Source: Glycine soja
Lineage: Eukaryota > Streptophyta > Magnoliopsida > Fabales > Fabaceae
Assembly: GCF_004193775.1 (NCBI RefSeq)
Contig: NC_041018.1
Coordinates: 35,769,966-35,833,965, forward strand
Direction of reading: 5' to 3'
DNA length: 64,000 nucleotides
Position numbers and translations under genes: made by a program. Under the pieces are notes generated by a model, which did not search any database, was not told where the DNA came from, and saw only the letters and a list, made by a program, of their open reading frames with translations. Below, one piece after another: positions 33,877-46,169 of the stretch; within the stretch, counting starts at the first letter, position 1; every line of letters starts with the position of its first letter.

Positions 33877-36786
33877 TGTAACATCCCATTTTTTTCATAA
33901 ATAAATTTAAGAATTTTTTATTAAAAATAATAAAAATAAATAAATAAAGTAAATAATAGGTCGTAAATGCCCCTAGCTATAAATAGCAACATGCTAGGTC
34001 TTTCATACTGACTCCTCAGCTTCCTCTGCCTCTCATTTTCGTTTTTCCCCTTCTCTTCTCAAAACCCTTTCTTTTTCTCGCAGCCCACAAAACCTGTCTC
34101 AGAAAAACGATGATCTCGGACTCATTAACCGTTGGATCGTTGTGAAATTTGAGCACCACGTTTGCAATCCAATTTCGAGCATTCTCACAGTTGGGAATTG
34201 TAAAATCATGTCTGAGCTTAGAGCAAAACCCTTCTCATTGTAGCTTTTTATTTTCCCACAGAAACCCAAAACTGTCTCGGTAAAACTACGATCCTGGTTT
34301 CTTTAACCGTTGGATTTTCATGAAATTTGGATATGTTCCTCGAAATTCAATTTCGCACACTCTCACCGTTGGGATTTTCGAGATAATATTAGTGGTGGGA
34401 GAAAAAGGAATCGCATGAAGACAGTACAAGCAGAGGCTTCAATCTCTTCTCCGTTTCTCTAACGTTCGAGAATTCTATCGGAGCAGTCGGAGGAAAAATT
34501 TGAGGAATCTCAGGGAATCGCTATAGATGCCGCTATCGTTGTCGGAAGACACGTGAGTCCGCTTAGAGGTAAGGGATGAGTTATTCACAATTGGGAACTA
34601 GTGAGAACATGTGTAGGGATCCTTAGAGATATCAATTGGAATGAGTTTTTGGGTGTTTTTGCAATTTCATTTTATCCTTATAATTATTACAGTGAATTAT
34701 ATATGTTTGACAAACCAATTTTTGTGAAATTGATATGTTATTGTGTTGAGCGTGAACCCTATAAATTGAGTACTTTTTTCTAATTAATATGAATTGATAA
34801 AATAAAGTAAGGAGAAATTTAGAGAGATATTGATTTTGTATTTTCTCTTTTTCTTGCTGTTTAGGTTTTTATATATAATTTAAAAAATTAATATCATAAT
34901 TGAAACTGACCAAAGTGTTCATATAATTATTTAGAATTTGTACATTGAAAGCTTACTTTGAAATTTGTGATTTAATATGATGTATGCTAGTTTATATATA
35001 TAGAGGTAGTTATTTATATTAATAATTTATGTAAATAATATTGTAGAGTGTTATAGTATGATTCCAAAAATTATTAAGTGTTGGAGTTTGAGAATATTAT
35101 GGTTAAATTTTATGAACATGTGTATGTTGTACCTTATGAATATCATTGAGAATGTTATAAGATGGTTGATGTGATGTTATGAGATGTTAAAGTATGGACA
35201 TGATATTCGATTGTGAATAAGTGGATGTGTTAACATTTGATGTTACATTAATTATATCGTGAGCTATGAATTATACAATAACCCGACCAGTGTTTATGCA
35301 CAGTGTTAAAGAGAAAGTGTAGGTTCCTAGTTAGGAACCAGTGTTAAATTGTAGCGCAATTGTGTTAAACATGTTTGAAACATGAGTGTGAGGTCGTGGT
35401 ATTATATAATTCATGAGCAATGCTTATAAATGAAATATGTGATGAATTGTGGAATGATATGTTGCCTTGAGATTATAATATTGTTATTGAGATTGAGTAA
35501 AAGTGTAAAGTAGAACAGGTATTGAATTGTGAGATATGTGAAAACATGTGATGGTGGATTGTGACATTATGAGATGTGAAATTTTGAATGGTTTTTGGTT
35601 GTGAATAACTGTGTGATTAACTCTTGATGTGACATTATTTGTGTTGTAAGCTGTGAATTGTACAATAACCCGACCAGTGTTATCTTGAGAAAAGTGTAAA
35701 TGTGCAGTGTTAAAGAGAAAATGTAGGTTTCCTATTTAGGAACCAGTGTTAAATAGAAAGTGTAGGTTCCTATTTAGGAACCAGTGTTAAATTGTAGCGC
35801 AATATGTTGTACGTGCTTAAGACACGAGTGTGAGGTCGTGGGTATTGTATAATTCACTAGCAGTGTCTGTGTGCTAAAATAATTTTAGGGGTTGGACCTG
35901 AATCAGGAGGGAGAGGCCCTGACGGACTCTTCGGAGTGTAGGCCTTGGGGGTCACCGGGTTTGAGTGCTCCTTTAAGCCTATGTTGATCCCATATGGTTG
36001 GAGCATTCTCGCAAAACATCATGACCCTGACTGGTCTCCTTATGATCTTACTTAGTGAGAGTGACCTGACAAACCCATTGTGTGGTGTGTCTTGTTATGT
36101 ACTCCTAAGCGCCCCAGGGTGGTTTTTCACTGACATGGTACCACATTGCATATTGGCTTGAGTCTTAGCATAACTGTCTCACGCGCTTGCTAATTGTTTA
36201 TTATGAAATTCATGTGTTATTATGTCTTGATCAGAGAATGTGATTTTTGTGTAATGTGATTGATGATTGAAAAGTGTGATTGATGGATGAAAAGTGAACT
36301 TTGAATGACAAAGTGGTGGAATTACGTGAATTACGTGTAAGTAAATTTTATTTAGTTTATATGATATGTATATCTAGTTGTCTTGTTTCTCCATTAATTA
36401 GGAATGTGATAACTCACTCCCCGTGTGTTGTTTGTGTTTGGATCCTGTGATGATCTTGAACTTTGTGTTCAGGGGAGCAGATGACTAGGTGAATTGATTT
36501 AAGGAACCTTATCTGAAGGACGTCGAGACACAACACTCTGATAGGATGTGGCATTGGGGTATAGGATTTTATATTAATTGTATGAAGTCTTAGACGGTCT
36601 TGCTTAAACCGAGATAACTTTATTATTTATTTGGACAAGTTTGAATATGTTGTAGAAGAAAGTGAATGTGAGTCTTTTATCCCTTTGAAAAACTTGTATT
36701 TACAAATGTAAAAAAAAATACTATTAATTAATATTTGGATTTTTATTCCTTTATCAATATATATGTGAGGGGTAGAGGGTGTCACA
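33877..36786 (+). mobile_element. Gypsy solo LTR (long subfamily) inside the SIRE-like LTR
   Basis: It runs from TGTAACATCCC to GTGTCACA with AGAAG at 33872-33876 and 36787-36791. Length is 2910 bp because of an internal duplication: about 35275-35430 corresponds to 35663-35870, each with the GTGTTAAAGAGAAA and GGTTCCTA/TAGGAACC blocks. TATA-like box at 33977-33986. The conserved block is at 35886-36173. The copy at 1-2703 is its inverted paralogue. Confidence 0.95.
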
Positions 36787-37128
36787 AGAAGTGGTCGAAC
36801 CAATATAAATTGAGTTTGTATTTCTCTCTTCCCTTATCTCTTTTATTTTATTGCAATCGATTTTGTCTTGCATGTTTAAATAACATTATTAAATTGATTG
36901 ATACTTCTTCTTCTGCATTCTGAGTCTATCACTTGGAATGAGGGTTAAAAGTTTGTTAGTGGAAAATTAATTCATCCTTTCTTAAGTTATTGAGGCCGTT
37001 GGTCCAACAACCATAACAAATGTTTTGAAAGATAAAGAATCGAAATAAATATTAAAAGTAAGATAAAGAAAAATAATAATTTAATCTTAGATTTATGTAC
37101 TACACACAATGCCATTGTTTTTTACTAT

Positions 37129-38853
37129 TGTGATACCCTCTACCCCACACATATATGTACTAATAATAAAAGAAATAATTAAAAAAAATTAAACTTAATT
37201 CAAGTTTTTAAAACATATTTAAATACAAGCCTTTCAAGAGGGTAGCAGGCTCACATTCACCTTTCTAACATCATCATAAAACTTTTCTAAATAAATAATG
37301 AATTCACTTCAGCTCTAATAAGGCCGTCTATAAAACCCTATACCCCAATGTCATATCCTATCAGAGCATTGTGTCCCGACATCCTTCAGCACATGGTTCC
37401 TTAAAGCAATTCACCTAGTTATCTGCTCCCCCGAACACAAAGTTCAAGATCATCATAGGATCCAAACACAAACAACACACGGGGAGTGAGTTGTCACATT
37501 CCTAACTAATAGAGAAACAAGACAACTAGATATACATATCGTATAAACCAAATAAAACTTAGTTACACGTAATTCACGTAATTCCACCACTTTGTCATTC
37601 AAAGTTTAGTTTTCAATCATCAATCACATTACACATGAATCACACGCTCTGATCAAGACATAATAACACATCAATTTCATAATAAACAATTAGCAAGCGC
37701 ATGAGACAGTTATGCTAAGACTCAAGCCTATATGCAATGTGGTACCATGTCAGTGAAAAACCACCCTGGGGCGCTTAGGAGTACATAACAAGACACACCA
37801 AACAATGAGTTTGTCAGGTCACTCTCACTAAGTAAGATCATAGGGAGACCAGTCAGGGTCACGATGTTTTGCGAGAATGCTCCAACCATATGGGATCAGC
37901 ATAGGCTTAAAGGAGTACTCAAACCCGGTGACCCCCAAGGCCTACACTCCGAAGAGTCCGTCAGGGCCTCTTCCTCCTGATTCAGGTACAACCCCTAAAA
38001 TCATTTTAGCACACAGACACTGCTCGTGAATTATACAATACCCATGACCTTACACTCGTGTGTTAAACACGTACAACATATTGCACTACAATTTAACATT
38101 GGTTCCTAAATAGGAAACCTACACTTTCTCTTTAACACTGCGCATTTATACTTTTCTCAAGATAACACTGGTCGGGTTATTGTACAATTCCCAGCTTACA
38201 ACACAAATAATGTTACATCAAGAGTTAATCATACACTTATTCATAACCAAAACTCATTCACAATTTTACATCTCATAATGTCACAATCCACCATCACATG
38301 TTTTCACATATCTCACAATTCAACACATGTTCTACTTTACACTTTTACTCAATCTCAATAACAATATTATAATCTCAAGGCAACATATTATTTCATAATT
38401 CATCACATATTTCATTTATAAACACTGCTCATGAATTATACAATACCACGACCACACACTCATGTTTCAAACATGTTTAACACAATTGCGCTACAATTTA
38501 ACACTGGTTCCTAACTAAGAACCTACACTTTCGCTTTAACACTGCACATTTACACTTTTCTCAAGATAACACTGGTCGGGTTATTGTACAATTCACAGCT
38601 TACAACTCAATACACACATCTCAATACACATGTATCTCAAATCTAAACATAGTATTCTCAAACTCCAACACTTGAATAATTTTTGGAATCACACAATAAC
38701 AACACTACAACATTATTTACATAAAATATTAATATAAATAAATATATAACTAAATCTATATATATATATAAATCTAGCAACGTATATCATATTTGATCAT
38801 GAATTTTAAGAAAGTTTTCAATGTACCAATTCTAAATAATTATATAAACACTT

Positions 38854-38923
<70 letters not shown>

Positions 38924-39967
38924 ATCTAAGAATACAACACATAGTCTATTAGAATTCTTTTCTCAATTTCAAATATAATATCAATTTTAAACTATAAAAT
39001 AACTAAAAAGCATGAAAAGGGGAAAAATACAAACTCAATATCTCCTTACTTAATTTCATCAACTACGGTTCACACTCAACACAAGAGCACATTAATTTCA
39101 CAAAAATTTCTCATTGGGACATCAAATATATATAATTTATATATAACTCATAGTTATAATTATAAGGATAAATTAAAATTTGTAGAAACACCCCAAAACC
39201 CATTCCAATTGATACTCTAAGGATCCCTGCACGTGTTCTCACTAATCCCCAGTCGTGAATAACTCATCCCTTACCTCTGAGCGGACTCACGTGTGTTCAG
39301 CCAGAGATAGCAGCATCTCTAGGGGTTCCCTGAGATTCCTTCAGTTATTCCTCCAACTGCTCCGATAGAATTTTCAAATGTCAGAGAGACGGAGAAGAGA
39401 TTGAAACCTCCACTTGTATTATCTTCATGCGATTCTTTTTTCTCTCTCCATGAATATTATCAAGCAAATCCCAATGGTGGAAGTGTGAGCAATTGAATTT
39501 CAAACAACATATCCAAAGTTCATGCAAATCCAACGGTTAACGAAACTGGGATCATAATTTTACCGAGATAGTTTTGGGTTTTTGCGAGAAATTAAAAGGC
39601 TACAATGCGAAGGATTTTCCTATAAGCTCAGACATGATTTTGAAATTCCCAACGGTGAGAATTCTAGGAATTGGCTTGTGAACCTGGTGTTTAAATTTCA
39701 CGACGATTCAATGGTGACTAAGTCCGAGATCGTCATTCTTCTGAGATAGGTTTAGTGAACTGCGAGAAAAAAGAAAGGGTTTTGAGAGGAGAAGGGGAAA
39801 AACAAAAATGAGAGGCAAAGGAGGTCGAGGAGTCAGTCTGAAAAACCTAGCATGTTGCTATATATAGCTAGGGCCATTTACGACCTATTATTTACTCTAT
39901 TTATTTAGTTTTTTATTTTTACTAAAAAACTTTTTAAATTTATTTATTAAAAAAATGGGATGTTACA
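37129..39967 (-). mobile_element. Gypsy solo LTR, minus orientation (long subfamily)
   Basis: On the plus strand it begins TGTGATACCCTCTACCCC and ends GGGATGTTACA, flanked by ACTAT at 37124-37128 and 39968-39972; length 2839 bp. It has the internal duplication of the long subfamily (palindrome copies near 38100 and 38505) and the conserved block at 37711-37996. Its TATA-like box is mutated to CTATATATAG (39858-39867). A (TA)n expansion lies at 38857-38921. Confidence 0.95.
38857..38921. repeat. (TA)n microsatellite
   Basis: About 32 uninterrupted TA units inside the minus-strand LTR. Sister LTRs have a short mixed sequence at this place, so the expansion occurred in this copy. The tyrosine/isoleucine frame reading through it is an artefact. 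Confidence 0.95.
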
Positions 39968-40134
39968 ACTATCATTGTTTTTCCATTAGGTAATTTTTTT
40001 CTATTTAATTATTATGATAATTAGCTATTTTAGTTAATAAAATGGTCAAAAAGCAAAGATTAAAGAGAGATTAGAGACATTAAAGATTGTGTGTATTTTT
40101 TCTAAGAGAAATAACCTAATTATAGTAAGATTAC

Positions 40135-40642
40135 ATGCTTTTTGTGGGGATGACCTTCTTTAAATTTTATTAGTAAGATTACATGCTTTTTGTCATCCGA
40201 TTTCCCTCTCCCGTGTCGTGTTGTGTCTTCTTCTCTAAAATCAAAAACCCTAACTTCTGAACCTTTCATCGCATCGCCACCGATTCCCAATCTCCACTAA
40301 TCAAAGGCGAGTCCCTGTCCCCTAATTACACACCTTATCGCTTCTTTACTCTAACTGCTTTGTTCCCCTTTTGCTGCAATATTTTTGTTCTATTCAAAAT
40401 TTTAAATTTCTCGTTGAATTAGCTCTACTGTGGTTTTCCTCTTCACAACACGGGTCTTATAATGGGCTCTAGAGCTTGGAAAATAATATTTAGTTTTTTA
40501 ATTTTAGCATGCTGTTACTTATTTTTCGATTTTTCTTTGTGTCGCAGAAAAGAAAATGAGTAGATGCTCGACCAGAACTACCTACGTTGGGAATCTACCC
40601 GGTGATATCCGTGAAAGAGAAGTTGAAGATTTGTTTCTGAAG
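40135..40642 (+). pseudogene. 5' end of an SR splicing-factor gene (SF2/ASF-like)
   Basis: After a pyrimidine-rich 5'-UTR-like exon (about 40215-40305) and an intron ending GTGTCGCAG at 40541-40547, an ATG at 40556 opens a 29-codon coding exon ending at the donor AAG|GTGCTTTG (40642). The peptide contains [19 protein letters not shown], the first strand and helix of the N-terminal RRM of plant SR34/SR30-type serine/arginine-rich splicing factors, nuclear proteins that select splice sites. The next expected exon (beginning with a YGP-type motif) was not found in 40643-42896. A 22-bp direct repeat (AGTAAGATTACATGCTTTTT at 40133 and 40171) precedes it at the breakpoint. It is a truncated or captured fragment. 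Confidence 0.75.
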
Positions 40643-42896
40643 GTGCTTTGATTTTTATTTATTTTTTTGCATTTTGATCTAAAATTTGGTACTTGCTGTA
40701 AGCTTAGGGATGTGGGTTACACCTAACTAGATAAGGGTTTCGTTTGGGATTGATATTAGTATGAAACTAGAGAGGTGATAAAAAATTGAAATTGATATTG
40801 GTGCATGCTAGCTGGTCACAAAGGACCTATTTCATTGGCCGCCTGGAGTTTTCATTTCCAACAATAGAACAAATTAAATTATTTTCTGATACAATTGTTT
40901 GAGTAGCAAAGAAGGGACAATTCATTTAGATAGTGTTGTGAAGAATTTTAGTTGATGTTTTTCTCCCGCACCTCAATAAAATATTCCATCGTTTTCATAA
41001 TAATTCTCATTTAAATTTAAAAAATTATTAAATATTCTTAATTTAAAAAAAAGCATAAGTTCATTTGATTGATTATATTATCTTTTTAATATATTAATAA
41101 TTCTACTAAACAGACGACAAGAATACTTACTTTTATTTTAATATAAGAAATAAATAACTAAGGGGTCTAACATAAAATCCTTTTAAGTGACATAATTTTA
41201 TAATAAGATTAAATCATTTAAATTTTTTTTATAAAAATATGTAATTAAAATAATTATAATTAGTTTATATTTTAATTTAAAATTATTATGAAAAAATATA
41301 CATTTGTACAAATTTAAATATTTAATTTGCATAATTATAACTTAAAGAATTATTAAAATTGTAATGCTTGCTGATCAAAAGCAATTCAACCCATTAAGAA
41401 GGACAACAAATGGAAAAGTGAGCAAAAATCTAACCATGTGTCCGTGTTAAAAAATTGAAAAGTAAAGTGTGCTTAATTTTATATAATAGCGATTAATAGG
41501 TTCACATCCCTAAGCTTACAGCAAGTACCAAATTAAAGCTAGATAGATCTAGTTTAGTTATTTACTACTTGCAAACCGATTGCATAATGTTGTGAACTGT
41601 TAAAAGCGTTATCAATGGCGGCACATAAAAGTTCCATGACACAACCACTTGGAGCATTTTCTTTTTCCTATCTTTACTCTATCGTGTAGTTGATTAAGTA
41701 TTAAGTTCCATGACACAACCATTAGGAACAAAATATTAAGTTGAGCTTTGGCTCAAAATTGTGACAAGATGAGATTATAGCCTAGGAGTCAAACTTGTTA
41801 CACATTGATTAGACAAGAAACAAAAACAGGGGGCAATGGAAGCATTCAACGTCCAAATTAATTTGGATGTTGCGTGATAAGGCCGATGAATGCATATTCC
41901 TCCAATAAGGTTTTCACTTTTTTTTGTGGGCGTTGATATGATTTTAAGGGAAGAAGCCAGGTATTTGAGTAGAGTTTGAGTAGACTTTTCTAAGGTTCAG
42001 TGGAGGGTCCAATTCAAATCAATGGCAACGCGTTAGGAATTGACTAGTTAGATCTCTTGTTGCTTGTGTTACACAGACATGCCTCTTAATGTTTCTGCTA
42101 CAAATTGACGCGTTAGGTTTATTTTAACTAATGTAATACTTCCTTTAGTCCTTTATATATAAATAACAAATGAGTGTATTTCCTTTAGACTTAGATATAA
42201 GTAAAATATAAATAAAACTTATTTTGATCAGCACCTGTTTATTAGTTTTGCTTCTGAGTGTAGCATTCATATTGATATCTGTTTTTCGGAATGATGATTG
42301 ATGTAGCTGTTCATTCAATTATTTCTTTGATTCTTGCTTTCATTTTGGACCGTGCTGCTCATCATCACAGGTACAAATGTTTGTTACCAATGAATATTTT
42401 TATTACGTGTTCACTGCCATTAATGACAATTGATATATGCTATACAAATTGTGTTCATGATGAGTGAACCTTAGATTCCCGTTTGAGATTGGATGCAATG
42501 ATTCTTGCGGACAGTTTACATTAATCATTGTATTCAATCTTGAATTGTCAGTTTGGACAGTTTGGGGAGACTGATATTTTTATGGTAGATTCATGTGTTA
42601 AGGTTAAAATTATTTTGTTTAATTTGATGAAATTTCGGTAATGCATTTCTAGTTGTTCTCTGAGTGCATACTTGATTATCGGGAAATTAATTTCACCAAT
42701 TTCATGTCGTGTACTTGGAGACCAATGCGAAATGCTGCCAAAATTTTGTCAAATTTAACAAAATAGAATTAACCCTGATGTATGAAGCTACCATAAAAGA
42801 CGGTCTTCCCGAATGGGATAGGGCCACACCTATAATAAAAAAGTGAGATTTTCATGCATCGAATAACTTTGAGAGTATGACCGAGTTATTACTTAG
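40643..42896. repeat. Non-coding stretch with a perfect 32-bp inverted repeat
   Basis: The 32 bases at 40683-40714 (starting AATTTGGTACTTGCTGTAAG) reappear as an exact reverse complement at 41503-41534, 788 bp apart. The interior is AT rich with no gene. A 19-bp direct repeat (AAGTTCCATGACACAACCA) occurs near 41628 and 41704. From 41535 to 42896 no gene is recognised. The second half may be the 5' leader of the CACTA element, but no CACTA terminus or AACATCGG repeats occur here. Confidence 0.6.
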
Positions 42897-45800
42897 ATGG
42901 ATCGAAGTTGGATGAATGAAAATCGCATCAGCCCAGAATATGAGGAAGGCGTCGAGCAATTCTTACAATTTGCTTTAGAAAGAGGTCAACCGGATGAAGA
43001 TGGAAAATATTATTGTCCTTGCATCAATTGTTTGAACGGAAGACGACAAATACTAGATGACATACGAGAGCACCTGTTGTGTGATGGAATTAAGAGGAAT
43101 TATATGACGTGGATATGGCATGGTGAAATGACAAACATGCAGAGTGGGTAGCAATCCGAACCGTTTGATGTAGAAATGGGAGATCGCTTAGAGGATATGA
43201 TTCGCGACCTTGGACAAGAGTCTTTTCAGTAAGCACATGCCCCTGTGTATGATACATTGCAAACTGATTCAAAGAAACCTTTGTATCTGGGGTGCAAGAA
43301 TTCGTTGACGCTGTTGTTGGCAGTTTAAAGTCTGGTTAATATCAAAGCAGATATGGGTGGAGTGACAAAAGCTTTACTTTATTGCTTCAAATAGTGTACG
43401 ATCTGCTTCCACAGGATAACACATTGCCTAAAAGCTACTATCATACCAAGAAGATACTGTGTCCCATGGGTATGGAGTATCAGAAGATTCATGCTTGCCT
43501 GAATGACTGCATATTGTACAGACATCAATTTCAAGAAATGTCGAAATGCCCTAGGTGTGGGGTATCACGGTACAAACTCAAGGATGATGAGGAGTGTAGT
43601 AGTGATGAAAACTCAAACAAGGGCCCCCCAGCGAAGGTGTTGTGGTATCTTCCGATCATTCCAAGGTTTAAGCGTCTGTTTGCTAATGGAGACAACGCAA
43701 AAGACCTTACATGGCATGCAAATGGGAGAAACTGTGATGGAATGTTTCGTCATCCGACTGATTCCTTGCAGTGGAAGAAGATAGATCGTTTGTATCCGGA
43801 TTTTGGCAAAGAGGCAAGAAATCTTAGGCTTGGACTAGCCACTGATGTTATGAATCCATATGGCAGTTTAAGCACGCAACATAGTTCGTGGCCAGTTTTG
43901 CTAGTGATTTACAATTTGCCTCCTTGGTTGTGCATGAAACGAAAATACATGATATTGTCTATGATGATAACGGGCCCAAGACAGCCAGGAAATGACATCG
44001 ATGTTTATCTCAATCCCTTGATTGAAGACCTTACAAAGTTATGGGACGAAGGAGTTTTAGTGTTTGATGGGTTTCGAAATGAGACATTTAATTTGCGTGC
44101 AATGCTTTTTTGTACCATTAATGATTTTCCAGCATATGGGAACTTGAGCAGTTACAGTGTTAAAGGCCATCGTGCATGCCCCATCTGTGAAGAAGACACA
44201 AGCTACATACAACTGAAACATGGAAGAAAAACAGTGTACACTAGGCATCGACGTTTTCTTAAACCTCATCATCCTTACCGACGATTGAAAAAAACATTTA
44301 ATGGAAGTCAAGAGCATGAAAATGCACCGGTACCGTTGACTGGTAACCAGGTTTTCCAGTGGGTTCAACACCTGAATACAATATTTGGAAAGATCCAAAA
44401 GAAGGACAAAAATAAGACTTGCATATGGAAGAAAAGGTCAATTTTGTTTGATCTTCCATACTGGGTTGATCTAGATGTTAGACATTGTATTGATGTTATG
44501 CATGTGGAGAAAAATGTATGTGATAGTCTCATTGGGACGCTCCTTAACATTCACGGCAAGACGAAAGATGGTTTGAATACTCGTTAAGATCTAGCTGAGA
44601 TGGGTATCCGAGCGTCGTTACATCCAAGGTCTGATGGTAGAAAAATATACTTGCCTCCAGCTTGTCATACTTTGTCCATAAAGGAAAAGATAAGTTTTTG
44701 TCAGTGCCTACGACTGGTCAAAGTTCCACAAGGATACTCTTCAAATATTAAGAGCCTTGTGCATTTGAAGTATCTTAAGTTGGTAGGCTTAAAGTCTCAT
44801 GATTGTCACGTCTTGATGCAACAATTGTTATTGGTGGCCATACGAGACATTTTGCCTAACAAAGTCAGGCTTACCATAACTCGGCTGTGCTTTTTCTTCA
44901 ATTCTATATGTAGCAAAGTTCTTGATCCTGTGAAGTTAGACGAACTGGAAAATGAGGCTGCTATTACATTGTGTGAGTTAGAGATGTATTTTCCGCCTGC
45001 ATTCTTTGACATCATGGTTCACTTAATTATTCATCTAGTCAGAGAAATCAAATGTTGTGGTCCTGTTTATTTGCGGTGGATGTATCCGGTTGAGCGATAC
45101 ATGAAGATCTTAAAAGGGTATACCAAAAATCTGCACTGTCCGGAAGCCTCTATTGTTGAAAGGTACATTGCAGAAGAAGCCATTGAATTTTATTCAGAGT
45201 ACATTGAAAAAGCTAAACCTGTTGGGCTTCCCGAGTCTCGGCATGACGAAAGAGTGAGAGGTAAAGGTTCAAGAGGACTGCATGTCATCACTCCAAGTGT
45301 AGAAGATTTGCAACAAGCTCACTTGTATGTGTTGAATAATAGTAATGAAGTTTTGCCATACATAGTTCGTCATGAAAATTTAGTCAAACAAAGTAATCCA
45401 AAAATGTCGAAGAACTCAGTGTTGAAAAAACATAACAAAACTTTCCTAGATTGGTTTAAACACACAATCTTGGCTGATGATAATGCTTATGAAATGTTGA
45501 GAAAGCTAGCAGATGGGCCTAAAAGAAATGTTATAACTTGGCAAGGATATGATATAAACAAGTATTCCTTCTATACAAAAGCACAAGACCAAAAAAGTAC
45601 AATGCAAAACAGTGAGGTTACCCTTAGGGCTGAATCTCAACACTTCGCTAGTGTACATGATGACAATCCTTGTGTAGCTTTCATCCCTTGCTTTGGTTTC
45701 ATTGAAGAAATTTGGGAGCTTAACTATGTCAAATTCACTGTTTGTGTTTTCAAATGTAAGTGGGTTGACAATAATACCGGTGTGCGGACCAATGATGTGG

Positions 45801-46051
45801 GATTTACGTTGGTGGATCTTAACAAACTCGCTTACCAGAATGATCCTTTCATTATGGCAAAACAAGCGAAACAAGTATTTTATGTCGAAGACCCTTGTGA
45901 TCAAAGGTGGTCAGTGGTTTTACATGGGAAAACAATAGGTGTCAATGTTGAAGATGATGATTCATACATTGATACTTATGTTAGTCCTTTGTCCACACAA
46001 CTGTCACCTAATGTCGTCGGAGAAGAAACTGACGACGTTCATGTTAATTAA
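42897..46051 (+). pseudogene. CACTA TNP2-type transposase, element 1
   Basis: The N-terminal frame (42897-43151) is a transposase-associated domain with CPCINCLNGRR and HLLCDGI...YMTWIWHGE. After a TAG at 43149 comes a degenerate stretch (43152-43380), then a long frame 43382-46051 broken only by TAA at 44585-44587. That frame contains the Transposase_21 domain (KILCPMGMEYQKIHACLNDC, CPRCG, LTWHANGR, GHRACPICEE, DVMHVEKNVCDSLIG), a DUF4218 region (SHDCHVLMQQLL to CCGPVYLRWMYPVERYMK) and a DUF4216 region (FKCKWVDNNTGVRTND to FYVEDPCDQRW). The enzyme would cut the CACTA ends in the nucleus. Element 2 has a glutamine codon (CAA) where 44585 is TAA. Confidence 0.9.
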
Positions 46052-46169
46052 CATCATCTAATGTAATTTTTTTTATTTTGTACTTAATTTCAATTCATTT
46101 AATTACATTCATACACATTTATTTTTTTATAACATATTGAATTAATGTTTTTTTTTTGTTTACAGCCAA

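Larger units (their letters stand above)
33059..37009 (+). mobile_element. SIRE-like copia solo LTR interrupted by a gypsy LTR
   Basis: It starts TGTGAATGTATG and ends GGTCCAACA, flanked by ACCAT at 33054-33058 and 37010-37014. The paralogous locus at 4125 has one ACCAT and no LTR, an independent confirmation of the insertion. It carries the TAATCGATTAC motifs (for example near 33335, 33409 and 33433) known from soybean SIRE-type copia LTRs, and 41-bp direct repeats near its start. A gypsy solo LTR sits inside (33877-36786); without it the LTR is about 1.04 kb. No internal coding region follows. Confidence 0.85.
30045..40134. repeat. Second copy of the host segment, expanded by four LTRs
   Basis: With its four LTRs removed, this locus reads as one segment colinear with 3636-4124 followed by 3261-3530: 30045-30358, 32835-33058, 37010-37128 and 39973-40134. 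Homology ends near 40134, where the other copy continues GATATAAGAG. The insertions are solo LTRs at 30359-32829, 33059-37009 (itself containing 33877-36786) and 37129-39967. All four have matching 5-bp duplications. Confidence 0.8.

Noticed and set aside
38793..38978. Frame with a long IY repeat
   Set aside because: Pure translation of the (TA)n microsatellite in the minus-strand LTR.
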